A stretch of DNA of 64,000 bases from Apostichopus japonicus (Eukaryota > Echinodermata > Holothuroidea > Aspidochirotida > Stichopodidae). Under the pieces are notes generated by a model, which had not been told where the DNA came from, searched no databases, and saw only the letters and a program-made list of their open reading frames with translations. Made by a program: the position numbers and the translations under genes. Below are positions 22,873-35,504 of this stretch, in pieces. Numbering within the stretch: the first letter of the stretch is position 1; every line of letters starts with the position of its first letter. The stretch covers positions 32,701,001 to 32,765,000 of the forward strand of contig NC_092580.1 in NCBI RefSeq assembly GCF_037975245.1, written 5' to 3'.

Positions 22873-24378
22873 CTATCGGTAGTAGCAATTGCGTTCTTTA
22901 TGACCCAGACGGGAGCAAATCCGACATTGAAGTGGGCGGTCATAGCGGCAGTTTGTGACAACATGGTTGGATTCGCCGCAGTTGTAGCACCCACGGTTTG
23001 AATGATGGGTGTGGCGTTGATCGTAGGTTTGATGATGTGATTGACTCCTGTTGCTTGGTTCTGCATGTCGATGTGTAGGGTTGCTGTGGTATCTTGTGTG
23101 CCCGTTGTGGTTCTCGTTCCATTCAATATGGTGTCCGTCTTTACGGTGATTCGAATAATCGTGTTCACGTTGGTGATGATGTTGTGATCCACGATGGTGT
23201 CCTGAAAAGTGTTCACGCTGTTACTGACGTAATTGGCGGTGGTGTCCCGAGAGACGTTGGCGTTGCTGGTGATGTGATTCTTGGTGGTAGCGTGTGTATG
23301 GTACGTCCTGATCTTTATCATGAATTCGAAGGCAAACTGGACCAATGGCGGTGTACTTTTGTCGTAGTTTTTTTGAACCCTTGCGACTAAGGTGGATACC
23401 ATCATAGGCAAACAGGCCAGTTATCCGTTTCACCATCGCCATATGAAAATGATGTGATATTATCGATGTAACGACAGTCCAACTTTGTGGCTAAATCCTT
23501 TAAAGAATCGTTTAGATCCAGAATAGCATGGGCACACTCGTCTCTCGACATGGACCAGATATATGGATTTTAGTATGTTCGCAGCTAACCTGAGTAGTTG
23601 TGATTAAATCCTCAAAATCATTTAGGATTTCGCTTAGTTTGTCAGATTTTTTAACAACGTCAATAGTTCCCACATGGATGATTACGTGACTTACGGCTTG
23701 GAGAGTTGTATTCGCTTTCATCTCATTTCTTATAGTTTCCGTTGAAGCCCCACTAATGCACTTGACACTAACATTATTTCCATCGAAATCATCATCCGAT
23801 AAATCTCGTATCATTGAGTCGCCAATGATTAATACTCCATTCTTAGGTGGTTTGTATGATGCGATTTGTGCGTAAGTGTTCTTTTCGTGACAGGGATCTT
23901 CAGCTTCTTGTGAATTTTGACCAGATGTGGTGGCCGAGTTATGTTCGGAGAGTTCTCTTACTTTCGCTTGTAGTGAGTTTATCTGTTTAAGTGCCTCTGT
24001 CAGTTGCTTATGGGATTCAAGCAAATTACTTCGAAGTCTCAAGCAGGGTTGGCAGAACCATTTGGATTTAGCACTCTTAGTAGGTGTTTTGTCTAGACCT
24101 ACACAACCTATGTAGTAATCAACACCACAGAAGTTACAGGATACGATTTTTGCTGCACCGCCATGTGGGCTGACACAGGATCCAGAACAATAGGTGATCA
24201 ATAGTTCTTCTGGGTCAGTTTTTGTTGATCCGTGTGTGACGCACTGAGGTGTGGCGGTCGAATCCATATTGTTATTGACCGCTCTATAGCTAAGTGTCAG
24301 TATAACACAAAAGAATATCTCATATATGATCATATTTTGACTTGTTATCAAGTTACGTGCGACGTTGCAACTCGACAA
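22873..24378 (-). pseudogene. ORF1 of CR1-like element: PHD finger, SGNH esterase, CCHC knuckles
   Basis: Start in 24378 frame. Domains in order: Cys/His finger with CSGSC, CNFCG, and WFCQPC spacing (PHD/ESSS-like); coiled coil (LRSNLLESHKQLTEALKQ…); SGNH/GDSL esterase blocks IIGDSMIRDL (GDS) and HVGTID (block III; usual Asn is Ile here); block V DGIHLSRKGS at about 23395 in another frame; then a His/Asn-rich linker and two CCHC knuckles, CYNCGESNHVVTNC and CRICSRLGHKERNC, at about 22985-22880, stop at 22873-22875. The frame changes near 23440-23512 and again between about 23220 and 22990. ORF1 products bind the element RNA; the esterase role is not settled. Confidence 0.8.
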
Positions 24379-24480
24379 TTATCGTATATAACTTGTCAAA
24401 AACTTATATTTTCGACGCATTGTCAAGTTACGTGCAAAGGAGCGACTAGACAATTTGATATACTTTGGATATACTGTCGT
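24340..24480 (-). repeat. Two-copy direct repeat in the retrotransposon 5' leader
   Basis: Two ~75-bp units share tcaagttacgtgc, a gcgac/gcaac block and agacaatt or cgacaatt, at about 24340-24412 and 24413-24480. This lies directly upstream of ORF1 on the minus strand, so it is probably the internal promoter/5'UTR region of the element, where tandem monomers are common. Confidence 0.5.
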
Positions 24481-24499
24481 GTTATACTAACGCGTTAAA

Positions 24500-25574
<1,075 letters not shown>

Positions 25575-25584
25575 GGTAAAGTGG

Positions 25585-25640
25585 CTGACGTATCGATCCT
25601 AACTTGTGTATCTTCAGAGGAAGACGAAAGCTAAGCCAGA
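25585..25640 (-). repeat. Penelope-type terminal motif, degenerate
   Basis: Minus strand: cctctgaagatacacaagtt, then aggatcgatacgtcagcc. This is the same layout as 47554-47590 (CUGAAGA, hairpin ending GGAUC, GAAAC-GUCAG) with GAAA read as GAUA. It is followed by the repeat segment 25651-25765. Confidence 0.5.
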
Positions 25641-25650
25641 CAGGAGACAC

Positions 25651-25765
25651 AAGTAACTTAGACAAACGGACAAGTTAATTGAACATTGGAAACTGAATAG
25701 AGTTAAATTATAATCTGTCTCAAGCAGTTTGGTGACAGTTTCTTCTCTCTCCCCATCTCTGTTTT
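25651..25765 (+). repeat. Dispersed repeat segment, copy 2
   Basis: Near match to 1-115 (agtaacttagac … gtctcaagcagtttggtgac), same strand, ending in a CT-rich run that in copy 1 has expanded into the minisatellite. Confidence 0.65.
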
Positions 25766-25799
25766 CAAGTTACATCCAAAACGAAATAAGCAATGTTGT

Positions 25800-27531
25800 A
25801 TACAACACTCAGGCCCATACACAGAATTGTGAGTGCATGGAGGGAGGGGGGGGGGTAGGATGGTAAGTTATCGATTTGTGTCCTGGGGAGGGTTCTTCTC
25901 AAGTCTGTGACCTATCAGTGATGAGTTTCAAAATATTTTTGTTTTCTAATCACAACCCTGAGGTAGCTGAAAGATACTTCCCTGACCTTGAAAATGTCTC
26001 CGAACGGGCCTGACACCTGTTTTTGACTTTCATTACCACTTTTTTACACTTCCCTATTTTTCTCACTCAATCGTCGAGTCAAGGTATTCTCCCTCTCAAC
26101 AAGGTGGAGGGGCCATGCCCACCACCCCCCCAACCCCTGCCCCCTAAACCCCGATGTGATGGTCATGCGTGAATCAAATATTCATTTGTATAGACAAATG
26201 GCATTCCAGGCAATTCCAGTGATAAAGGATCGTTTTTTCTAAATATGACATTTTTCTTAATGGACTAAAATTGGTTCAAATAAGAAAAGATATATTAGAA
26301 AGATATCCTCTTCAAAAGAGCTTGCAAACATACAAGAAACAACAACAAAGCCAAAAAGGGAAAGAAAAATAAAGCAAATAGGACAGAGCAGGTTGCAATA
26401 TGCTAGATTTTTTGTCTCATCATGTTTCTCACACTTTTAATACGTCATTCTTGTAGAGTTTGTTAAAAGAAATTTAATGAAGTAAAACTCAAAACATGAA
26501 ATTGGATGATAGTCACAAATAATATTCATAATATACATAATATTCTGAAACTATATCAAGCTGGGCAAAGAGTGAAAATATGTTTATACATGGGATCTTT
26601 CATGAGGAAATTTAACTGGAATGATGACTCTCCCTTTGTAGCTCCGAGGCAACTAAATATAATCGATGCTATCTAGAGCATCCTTCAAGCAGGGAGGTAT
26701 TGCTTAATTAGAATGATATGCTACTGTCAATCTATATGTTTTCCAGAACCAAGAAACACGCCTTCTTATTTTTTATTTAATGAAGTAATGAGGTGATAAA
26801 GAATTTCGAGCGTCACATCGCGTCAACTTGAAATGCAAAATATATGGATTTCCACCGAACGACTGGCATTGTAAAATCAATGGCCTGTCTTTGCTTAAAC
26901 GTGTAGCAGCCGACGAAATTTTCTCTCATGATATGTTAAAGTGAAAGACAGCATTATTGTCGGCAACAAATTAACTGCCAAGAAAATCGTCTAGACATGT
27001 CTTCTGGGGTTCTCTGTTATCTTTATACATACTCCCTCCATTGATGGTCAGAGATGAGAATGTCAGTACAACCAAATCTGTGAAAAATAAAAGTTGAAAG
27101 CAATATTATGAGTAGTGGATGCCACACACTTAATATATCACAGAAATTATCATCTTGAAAGGTTTATGTATAAGCTCAACTACAAAAATAGTTAACATTC
27201 ATCATATTTGTTAAGTGTAGACTGTTAGTGTACAACTAAACTATGCTTCGACATTGAGTTAATTGGATGATCTTTTATTGTGACACCTACATGTTTATGG
27301 GCTTACTGCCTCAACTTTTTTTTATTGGAGATTGCATGTCATAATTTTGGCGTTATATCACACAGTTTACTGCAATAACTGAAAAGTTTTAACCATGTGA
27401 GCCAATACAAAATTTGTGACATATTAATTCAATTAAATATCAGACATTTATCAAATTAGCACAAGTTAGAATACAACAAACTTTGATGCCTTTTGGTGCC
27501 CAAATGATGTAGGTGTGCATGGTCTGTCTGT
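25800..27531. other. Non-coding stretch, nothing recognised
   Basis: Contains a G-run near 25840 and C-run near 26125 with surrounding GC-rich words of MITE type, otherwise AT-rich sequence without exon signals. Confidence 0.5.
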
Positions 27532-27535
27532 TTAA

Positions 27536-27903
27536 GGCATTGAAGACTCGTCCCAAACCGCGTGCCGCGCTCTGAAAAAGTTAACTTTCCGTTGCTTGCA
27601 AATTAAGTTTTCTTCTTGTCGCTACAAAATGCAGACAGAAATGAAACGTGATACGTAAAACGCGATACCGTTATCTTTAATCTGGACCTGAGATGTCAAT
27701 CGCTGCTTTGTACACTGTGTTGTGGGTATTGACCGTAGCTGTATGTATTGACTGTACACTAGTGTCTAATTACCGACAGTAGCAAGCTGTGTGTGTAATT
27801 TCTGGAATCGATGGTGGTGTCTAACACTTCTGTTACACCTAATTCGAAACTAGGTCAGATTACCGGCATGAGACGTTTCTTTGTGCGCGAGTCTTTACAC
27901 CCT
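27536..27903. mobile_element. TTAA-flanked MITE, family 1, copy 1
   Basis: 368 bp between TTAA at 27532-27535 and TTAA at 27904-27907. The left end reads ggcattgaagactcg; the right end read in reverse is agggtgtaaagactcg, an imperfect inverted repeat. It matches 59207-59544 along its length (for example gtgttgtgggtattgaccgt). TTAA duplications are made by Kolobok and piggyBac transposases. It has no coding capacity. Confidence 0.85.
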
Positions 27904-28795
27904 TTAATGCCAATCAAATTATAATTGTCCTGAATCAGGATCCATGGGGGTTCAAATCACCCCATATGACCCAAATGCTAAGCTAGCCATAAGGCTAGCT
28001 AACCATTATTACATTAAAATGTACTGTACGTTATATATAATTTTGCATCAAGAGACCTAACAATTGCCTTATTTTGCCAAAGGAAAGGGGATCCTTCGCC
28101 AGGTTACAGAAAATATCCCCCCACCAATACACACGAAAACACATTTAGCAAGTTTAGGGACCTAACAGAGAAATGGTACCAAAACTCAGTTGATACATTT
28201 AATTATCTCTCTTATCTTGTCGAAGTTCCTGTCAAAACAGCAAAGTAGTAATAAGTTCAGGCTTTCTAAACAGAAAAGTTCCATGTGGTTACAATATCAA
28301 ACTGTCCAACACATTTTTGAAAAAAAAACACAATAGGTGATGTCTAGCTGTGGAATGTGGTCTTAATCATTTACCGATCCTCTCTTTGAACAAATAAACT
28401 GTGTCTGGTTCAGTGAAACAGGTCCAGTAAAAATCTCTTTTTGGGGATGTAGACCAATTAAAGACAATTGTCTAGCTATATGCCACTTAAGAACCAGAGG
28501 TGGAATCTTTGCAAGTAAATATAGGAAAAGAAACATTTACAGATAAACTTATTAATGGGGACTGCACCTGCAAAGATTTACAGTACACGTCTTGGTTCTC
28601 ACCTACCTTAATGACCTTGGCCTTTCTGTATGCTTTATACTTATGTGGAAATAGTAATACTAATACTCAAACACAGCAGTGTTGACCATTCTGCCATGCA
28701 CTATCAGTTATTTGCATGGTATAAATAACATATATGATGCCATTCATTATTGGCACTAACTACAGAAAATTATTACATGTTTTAGACATGTTTAC

Positions 28796-28953
28796 CTCAT
28801 CATCACATCAGTAATGAAATTAGAAGTTGATGCTGCAGTCTTGCCAGGCACTGCCTTAGTCTCAGGCTACTTTGAATAGAAGTCGGACAGTGTTAGTGTG
28901 TACAGTCGCTTGGCAGCTGTCACTGGCAGATGACCAATAAGATCAACACCAAC
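28796..28953 (-). pseudogene. Retroviral-type integrase core fragment (Ty3/gypsy-like)
   Basis: The minus strand reads VGVDLIGHLPVTAAKRLYTL then TLSDFYSK, a stop, and PETKAVP…, matching the start of an integrase catalytic core: VGVDLIG holds the first catalytic Asp and SDFYSKWPE surrounds the second. A Trp codon has become TAG at 28868-28870. It is bounded by cttaacag on the 5' side and a gtaaac donor-like sequence on the 3' side, so it looks like an exon of an intron-containing integrase-derived gene or a retroelement captured by chance splice-like borders. No protease, RT or LTR is seen nearby. Confidence 0.7.
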
Positions 28954-29156
28954 CTGTTAAGAAAGAAGACAGTATTTAGGTTCTAATTACAAAAACAGTT
29001 ACAAGTTGTAGGCTTTGCCTTGACTGTTGTTCTATTCCATTGCTTCATTCTGTAAACAGATCTAGATAAAAAAAAAGTGGGATATCTGATCGAAACAGGG
29101 TGTTGGTGGATTTAGGCCAATTATTGTTACCTTGCATACATGAAAACGTAACTTAA

Positions 29157-29386
29157 AGGACTAGTTCAGGTGTCACAAATGTTTATCTTATATGAACGAG
29201 GACAATAAAGGAAACCCAATAGTGAAGAAATTATTCAAATATCTTTTTCCGTTTAGGAGATATTCAAGTTTTAAGTTCTATCTGATTGTGTAGAAACTGC
29301 TGAAATCAGACTAGCTGTGACGTCATATCCTCACAGTCCTGAAAAGTCTTTGTTATTTTATCATGTCAGACACCCGAACCAATCCT
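29157..29386. mobile_element. TTAA-flanked MITE, family 2
   Basis: 230 bp between TTAA at 29153-29156 and TTAA at 29387-29390. Ends: aggactagttcaggtgtcac on the left, and in reverse aggattggttcgggtgtctg on the right. It contains gtgacgtcat, a CRE-like site common near the ends of such elements. No coding capacity. Confidence 0.8.
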
Positions 29387-29390
29387 TTAA

Positions 29391-31700
29391 ACCATACTGT
29401 ACCATATATTTACAATCACTTAAACCACTAAACCAGAAAAGTGGTACGTCCACTTTTTCCAACTTACAATTATATGCCTATATCGATGGTTGCTCTGTAG
29501 TTACACCAAAGTGTGGCTTAAGGTATCCTGTATTGGGACATTCAATCATTGTCATTATTAAGAATGTCTGAGCACAATTTGAGGGTTTTTTTCCCCCAGG
29601 AAAGTACTTTTTGAAAACTAACAATTAAAGTGGCCAGAATTAAGGACCTATACAGACTACCTTTAAACTTGTTAATGTTTAATTTGTCCAGACAGAGTGA
29701 CTTTAACTAAACTTAACCTTGACTGCATGCTGCGGACCACCTGTACAATTAGAACAGCTTGAGAATTTACCTGTTTCCATAATCCAGTTACAGGAATGCT
29801 ATGTAGACTTGTTCGTAGGTCTACAGGGCAATGATGCTTTGGGCATCCTGTTGAACATACCTTGTAACATCAACGTTGATAGACATAATCTGTTGTCTGG
29901 TTTATCTATGCCAAGATGAACACCTTCAATTAGATAAGGAAATTCATGATCAAGGAGATATCATGTTTTTTGCCCCCCCCCCCACCATAAAACACACAAA
30001 TATATGGGCTGCAGAATTGTTAGTTCTGACTGAAGTGCCACTAAATTTGAATTACAACTCTATATTAGTGTTTGAAATGGAATATTCCCATTATTGTCCA
30101 TATTGCAAGGCAACTATTGTGGTCTTCTTCTGCGTGTGGTTTGGCATGTAGAGAATATGGCACAGCTAACAAAGTACTATCAGGCCTTTAATATGTTACC
30201 AACCACAATTAATGAACGTGAATTTGTTATGTACAGTATTAGTGCCACTTTTCTTTAGAAGTAGGCTAGGCTATAGTCCATTTAATGCATTTTGTATTGT
30301 CCCATGCATGCAGACCAGACTATCTCTGTAAGCTTTAGTGATATGATTTGGTTATGATTTTTAACTTCTATAATAGGTAGAGCGATAAAAGGTGGAAATT
30401 TATGATATTTTCCCCAAACATTTGTTATGACAATTGGGTAAACAAAACTAGGCCATAATAACTTTGTTCATGCACTAACAACTTTGCTCAAGCATACAAC
30501 TGATTAAAATGTTGTATAAGCATTTGCTTGAGTTTTTGCGAATGAGTTTTAACAACTAACCAAACGTGGTAAAAGAACATCATGATTTGTACACCTACCA
30601 GGCCTAAATATTTATTTTAACTGTGGAATGGCCGTTCGCCAATTAACATCATATTTTATTACCACAAATCAGACTTCTCAGGGTGAATTAGCAAAAACAT
30701 GATATCAATTTAATTATAGGCCAGGACATACTTGCTTGAGCTACGCAGAATGAAACATAATCGGGAAAAAATTATATCTAGATTTGTTCACCCTATGGGC
30801 TATATAGGCAAGAGCTACCGTGCTGCTGTTTCGTGTAGTCCAGAAGCAGGTGTGAAGGTTGACGAAAACATAGAAATAATTGCAATATGCGATGTAATGT
30901 ATAAGTAACCTTTCGTATATTGTAATAATCACTGTGCAAATAGAGGATACTGAAGCGTTTCCTACGTGTAAACTAACATAGGCCTGTGACAAAAAATCAT
31001 CCTACGAAACGGTCTGGACTAACCACATGCATAGTGTGTATCCTATACTGTATGTTACAGACATTACCTTACAATGGCCACTAGTATGAGCTGCCTCGAT
31101 TTGGGCGAGTTGAGAAGCCCTAGTATGCAAACCTTTCCTTCAATTTCGGTATGCAAGAGTTCCATTTTCAGCCAGTCTGAAAAAATGACTTTGTCTCCGT
31201 AAGATCCTTCTCTGATTTATTTTTGTGAAACCACTTGGATAGCTCTCATCTCTTAGAGTATCGGCGATTTGTCGCACGTTTGCTGAATATATGAATGAAT
31301 GAGTTTCGTAAAACTGTTTCCTACTTAAGGCGCTTCAATAAGCTAGGCCGGAAAAAATAGAGACTAGACCGTGAAATTTTGAGTTTAGATTTTGTGGAGT
31401 TGGGTAAGGACGTGGCAAGGTGGTAAGCTGAGAGAGCACCGTGTTCGAATACGGTGCCCGAATAAGTTGTTGCATCTATATAAGGTGTCCGGAGGTCGAA
31501 GTTGGTAAATGTTGTTGGGTTGGGCGTCATCTATGTTGGTAACGTCGTGATCTGTCCCTGCGGTGGCTTCGGAGGCTGGCGGTGTGGAGATGATGGCTGT
31601 GTTGACATTTTTGTCTGTTGGTGGGTCATCTGTTAGTCCCAGATTTCATCTTGCATGTTATATAGTAGGGTGTTCGGCAGGAGTCTTGGTGTTGAAGTTG
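29391..31700. other. Non-coding stretch with minor repeat fragments
   Basis: At 29612 an isolated attaaagtggcc resembles the right terminus of the TTAA element ending at 43736. A C-run lies at 29973-29983. Otherwise AT-rich sequence with no recognised gene. Confidence 0.5.
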
Positions 31701-31717
31701 GTTCTGGATGAATTGGT

Positions 31718-32060
31718 TTAGATGGTGGCCTTCTCTTTAAATTTGTCTAAGAAGTTGTCTCGGAGGGTGTTCAGTTCTTGGCTTATTGTATGTAGTTGAG
31801 CTATACCGATGGTATCTTCTGTTGGAGTCTGGGAGTCGACGTGGTAGGCGATGCGGCTAGCTGTCCTTTGTATTGCATCGAATTTTTCTGGTTGGTTTTC
31901 TGTGATGTGTGAGATGGCAGGTGCTGCATAATCCATGATTGATCTAATCATCGTTTTGTAAATGTTGATGGTGACTTCAAGCGATGTTCGTGGGTTTTCT
32001 GGAGAGCCTGCAATTCTGAGGAGGTGTCGGACTCTTTGTCGTATTTTTGTTGTATTTGCT
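31718..32060 (-). pseudogene. Non-LTR reverse transcriptase C-terminal fragment
   Basis: Minus strand: VRHLLRIAGSPENPRTSLE then YKTMIRSIMDYAAPAISHI and KFDAIQRTASRIAYH. The pattern 'xxRSxxDYAxPxxxx…LxxIQxxAxRI' is the C-terminal domain following RT in Jockey/CR1/I-group elements. It continues open to a stop at 31718. No catalytic RT motifs remain in the neighbourhood, so this is a truncated insertion unrelated in sequence to the element at 19.5-24.5 kb. Confidence 0.75.
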
Positions 32061-32471
32061 GCTATAACCTTTCAATTTTTAGTTGTCGCACGGCACGGTC
32101 GATCCACTTACTTCTAAATATACGGAAGCCGAAATGTGACAAATTTACTAATAAATACGGATTCTGCCAGAGTCCATTAATAATTAAAGTTTTGCTACAA
32201 AATATAAGACCGTCAAATAATGTCCCCCATCGTTTAGCCATAGCATATACTGTCCGGGGAGACAGTCTGTACCATCTAGTTTTGTACAATAGGTCCGGGC
32301 AGACCAAATATACTGGTAAATTCAGTATAACTTGTTCTAGGGGACTAGGACAGTGTGTACTGAATATGGGATATATGCGACAGTTTGTACTGCTACACCG
32401 GCCTATTCAAAATTATTCAAGCATTGTTAATACCTGATTGTGTATTGCACAGGCTTTCTCCATAGTCCCGT

Positions 32472-34880
32472 ATGGCAACAATGGCGGAGCGTGGGGCTAA
32501 CACCGATGATGACAATAGACACAATGGGATAGTCAATCCAGATGTTTATAATAGAATAGCGAGTACAGACATTATTACAAGGTCAATTCTGAAGGAATCT
32601 GTGCTAAGTGTAAGAAAGATGCCACCATGGAATATGTTTGCTGCAGTGTGTGGTCATTATTTCCATTCAACTCAAATGTGCTGTTCAGAATAACCGTGAT
32701 AACTGCACACCCTCTTTTTTCGACCAGTATGATCGTGTGGCTAACAAGAAGGGAGTAAACGCTGAGCTTCCTGGAAACTTATGTTTTGTATGTGATCCCT
32801 GTATGACACCCACCATGAAATCCAACGCACTAATAATGTAAGTGACAGAGTTGATAAATTAGACAATATCGTTTACGATCTCGTGAGTGATATTCTGGAA
32901 ATTAAAAACATGTTACGTGATAACTGTTCCTCTTCGCAGGAATGCTGAAAGGAAATGGCACAAATCTGGTCTAACTGTTGACAAAGACGTCAATCTTCAA
33001 GTCAAAGAAAAGGGATTTCTTTAGAATCAAGTTCCAAAATTGTGAGGGGAATTTCAAAGCCCTTTACAAATTTGTGCATAAATTCCTCGATAAAAATCAA
33101 ACTAAATTCCTTCCACCCACTGTTTCTCTACAAACTCTTACTAATGACTTTAATACGTATTTTAATGACAAATTAGAACAAATACGTTCTAATTTGCAGG
33201 ACATTGATAGAGATGCTGAACAGCTTGCTACAGCTTATCGTGTAGTTGTCTTATCTCAGTTTAAACCTACCACTGTTTGATGAGTTAAGGGAGATAATTA
33301 ATGATACTGGAATAAAATACTCCCCTATTGATATACTTTCAAGAGATCTCCTAAAAACTAATATCATTCTTCTTCTTCCTTGCAAATATCATCTTTTTAA
33401 TCTGTCGCTCATTACTGGCAGTATGAATGGTCTTAAACTTGCAGATATTTCTGCTGTCATCAAAGGGAATGGCATACATCATAACAATTAAAAAACAATT
33501 ATAGACTGATCTCCAATCTATCCTTTTTGGGTAAATTGATGAAGAGTTGTCCTTAAACATGCATTCTAACAGCCACAATATTTCAAGGCAATTTGCTTAC
33601 AAAAAATTCCATAGTTCCAAAACCCTCCTTTTGAGGGTGTCTAATGACATATTAGTTGCCAGTGACAGTGGACATGCCACTGTGCTGGTACTCCTTGACT
33701 TAAGCTCGGCTTTTGACACCATTTGCCATAATGCTGTTTTGTCCGTATTATCTGATGCAATTGGTATTACTGGTATTGTCCTAAACTGGTTTTAAAGTTA
33801 TTTTGTGTGCAGATCGCAAAGAGTTAGAATAGGGGCTGTTCTTCTGACGAGATTACAATTAAGTTTGGTGTGCCACAGGGATCTGTTCTGGGTCCAGACT
33901 TATTTAACATCTATATTTCTTCACTTTAAGCTGAAGTTTCTAGAATGGGTTTTAATATTCATTGCTTTGCTGATGATCACCAGGTTTATAAACACTTCAG
34001 GCACCATAATCAAGGATCTGTTCTAGTTGATTCCTTGCAATACTCATCTGGTTGTATTCAACGTTGGATGCGCAAATACTATTTGCAACTCAACCCTGGC
34101 AAGACCCAAATAATTGTATTTGGTCCCACTCCTATATTCAAACTGATTCGTATCAGGGGTATTATTCTTAACACTGTTGATTGTGTACGTTTTGACCAAA
34201 TTGTTCGTAACCTTGGTGTTCATTTTGGCGATACCATTATCTTTTCGGCATCAAATTTGTTCACTTAAGTCCAGGTGCTTTAAGAATCTAAGAAATATTT
34301 CTAATATGCGGTTCTGTCTTTCTAAGTCTGAGTTAAGCACTATTGTCCAATCCATGGTTTGTTTGCATATTGATTATTGTAACTCACTTTATTTTGGTAT
34401 CAACCAACATTTACATGATCAACTCCAATCTGTTCAAAATTTTGCTGCAAGAATGATATATTGTAGAAGTAGATATGATCATATGACTGATCTATTCCAC
34501 GATCTTCATTGTCTTAAAATCAAGGAGAGGGTGTACTTTAAAATGATATTGATTGTGTTTCAGTCTGTTAGAGGACAGGGTCCTAAATATGTCCATGATC
34601 TGTTGGTTACCTCTGACCATAACAGAAATATGTTATTAAAAGAGCCTTGAGTTAAATCCTCGTATGGGTATCGCTCGTTTGCTAAGGCTGGACCTAAATT
34701 GTGGAATAAGCTTTCTGGCAGCATTAAAGAAGTACAAACTGCTGCTACTTTTTAAGAGGCAACTAAAACACGACTAATTTGTCAATGGTTCCGATTTCAG
34801 CCAGAATATCGACCAGGTTTAACTTTCGTATCGTTACTTTGAGTTTTATTTAGTTGTTTTCCAGCACTTTGTTAATGAAA
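32472..34880 (+). mobile_element. Degenerate CR1/L2-like non-LTR retrotransposon
   Basis: The plus strand carries a broken ORF1-like start (32472-32841), then RT pieces in shifting frames: DFNTYFNDKLEQI (33140), SPIDILSRDLLK (33320), FAYKKFHSSKTLLLRVSNDI and LVLLDLSSAFDTICHN (motif A, 33590-33735), FGVPQGSVLGP in shifted frame (33860), ADDHQVY (motif C; usual ADDT/ADDS, 33970), LNPGKTQIIVFGP (34090) and a C-terminal LQSVQNFAARMIY (34425). The motif words match the CR1/L2/Rex group. At least five frame disruptions; the 3' end is near 34880, without a clear tail. It is older than the 19.5-24.5 kb element. Confidence 0.85.
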
Positions 34881-34904
34881 TTGAGGTAAATGACAGAGGC
34901 AAAT

Positions 34905-35085
34905 GAAAATATATGTAATTGAAATCGTACTGAAATGGAAAATCCAGAACAGTGAAAAAACTTCCAGCCTCCCGCCGGGATTCGAACCCGGGCCTACAAA
35001 TTTGTCAATGGTTCCGATTTCAGCCAGAATATCCGCTTTACATGCGGACACCTTAACCACTACGCTATGGACGCTGATTGTATGT
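34905..35085 (-). mobile_element. tRNA-derived SINE
   Basis: The minus strand starts with a tRNA-like head: box A region tagcgtagtggttaaggtgt, anticodon arm ccgcatgtaaagcgg (loop ATGTAAA, GTA as in tRNA-Tyr), then a ~37-nt insertion in the variable region, then T-arm ccgggttcgaatcccgg containing box B. The acceptor stem does not pair well, so it is not a functional tRNA. The body continues into aagttttttcactgttctgg and a tail shared with 25480-25545. Transcription would be by RNA polymerase III from boxes A and B. Confidence 0.8.
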
Positions 35086-35272
35086 CCAGAGGTTCGAAAC
35101 CGGTAAGGAAGGTCGTGATTCCACTGTAGGCGTTTGTCACCTGTATCGAACAATACTAGTTCTGTTTTGGTGACATATTTGGCTTACTCTAGAGATCAAA
35201 CATTTTGCTAACCAACTCGAACTCAATGTGATTCCTAAAGCCGGATATATATATATTAGCGATCATCAGACC

Positions 35273-35318
35273 AGTTGTCTGATGATCGCTAAAACGCGTG
35301 AAACTCCGAGTTACAACT
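35273..35318 (+). ncRNA. Hammerhead-ribozyme-like motif, copy 1
   Basis: Stem I 5' strand AGUUGU (35273-35278) pairs perfectly with ACAACU (35313-35318). Core CUGAUGA at 35279-35285; stem II is CGC/GCG (35287-35289 with 35296-35298) around a UAAAAC loop; GAAA at 35300-35303; stem III ACU/AGU with CCG loop (35303-35311); H17 is U at 35312, cleavage predicted 3' of it. Departures from canonical: a U·U mismatch in place of the usual G-C at 10.1/11.1, and U rather than C at the cleavage site, both expected to lower activity. The overlapping 15-bp palindrome can sequester CUGAUGA. Confidence 0.7.
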
Positions 35319-35351
35319 ACTAGTGTTCCACTAGTCTCAACTAGTATCGAC

Positions 35352-35398
<47 letters not shown>

Positions 35399-35425
35399 CA
35401 TATATATATTAGCGATCATCAGACC

Positions 35426-35471
35426 AGTTGTCTGATGATCGCTAAAACGCGTGAAACTCCGAGTTACAACT
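35426..35471 (+). ncRNA. Hammerhead-ribozyme-like motif, copy 2
   Basis: Same sequence as copy 1, 153 bp downstream: stem I 35426-35431 with 35466-35471, CUGAUGA 35432-35438, GAAA 35453-35456. Cleavage at both copies would release a 153-nt RNA monomer, the usual intermediate that is circularised in retrozymes (known for the class; inferred here). Confidence 0.7.
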
Positions 35472-35504
35472 ACTAGTGTTCCACTAGTCTCAACTAGTAT
35501 CAAC

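Noticed and set aside
22845-23411. 188-codon Thr/Asn-rich minus-strand frame as a separate gene
   Set aside because: It overlaps the esterase end and zinc-knuckle part of the retrotransposon ORF1 in another frame; the ordered ORF1 motifs are the better explanation.
31321-31530. 69-codon frame next to the RT fragment as an extra retroelement gene
   Set aside because: No recognisable motif; likely the 3' untranslated part of the truncated element or chance.
34960-35080. tRNA-Tyr gene
   Set aside because: The T-arm and anticodon arm are convincing, but the acceptor stem does not pair and ~37 extra bases sit before the T-arm; a SINE head fits better.
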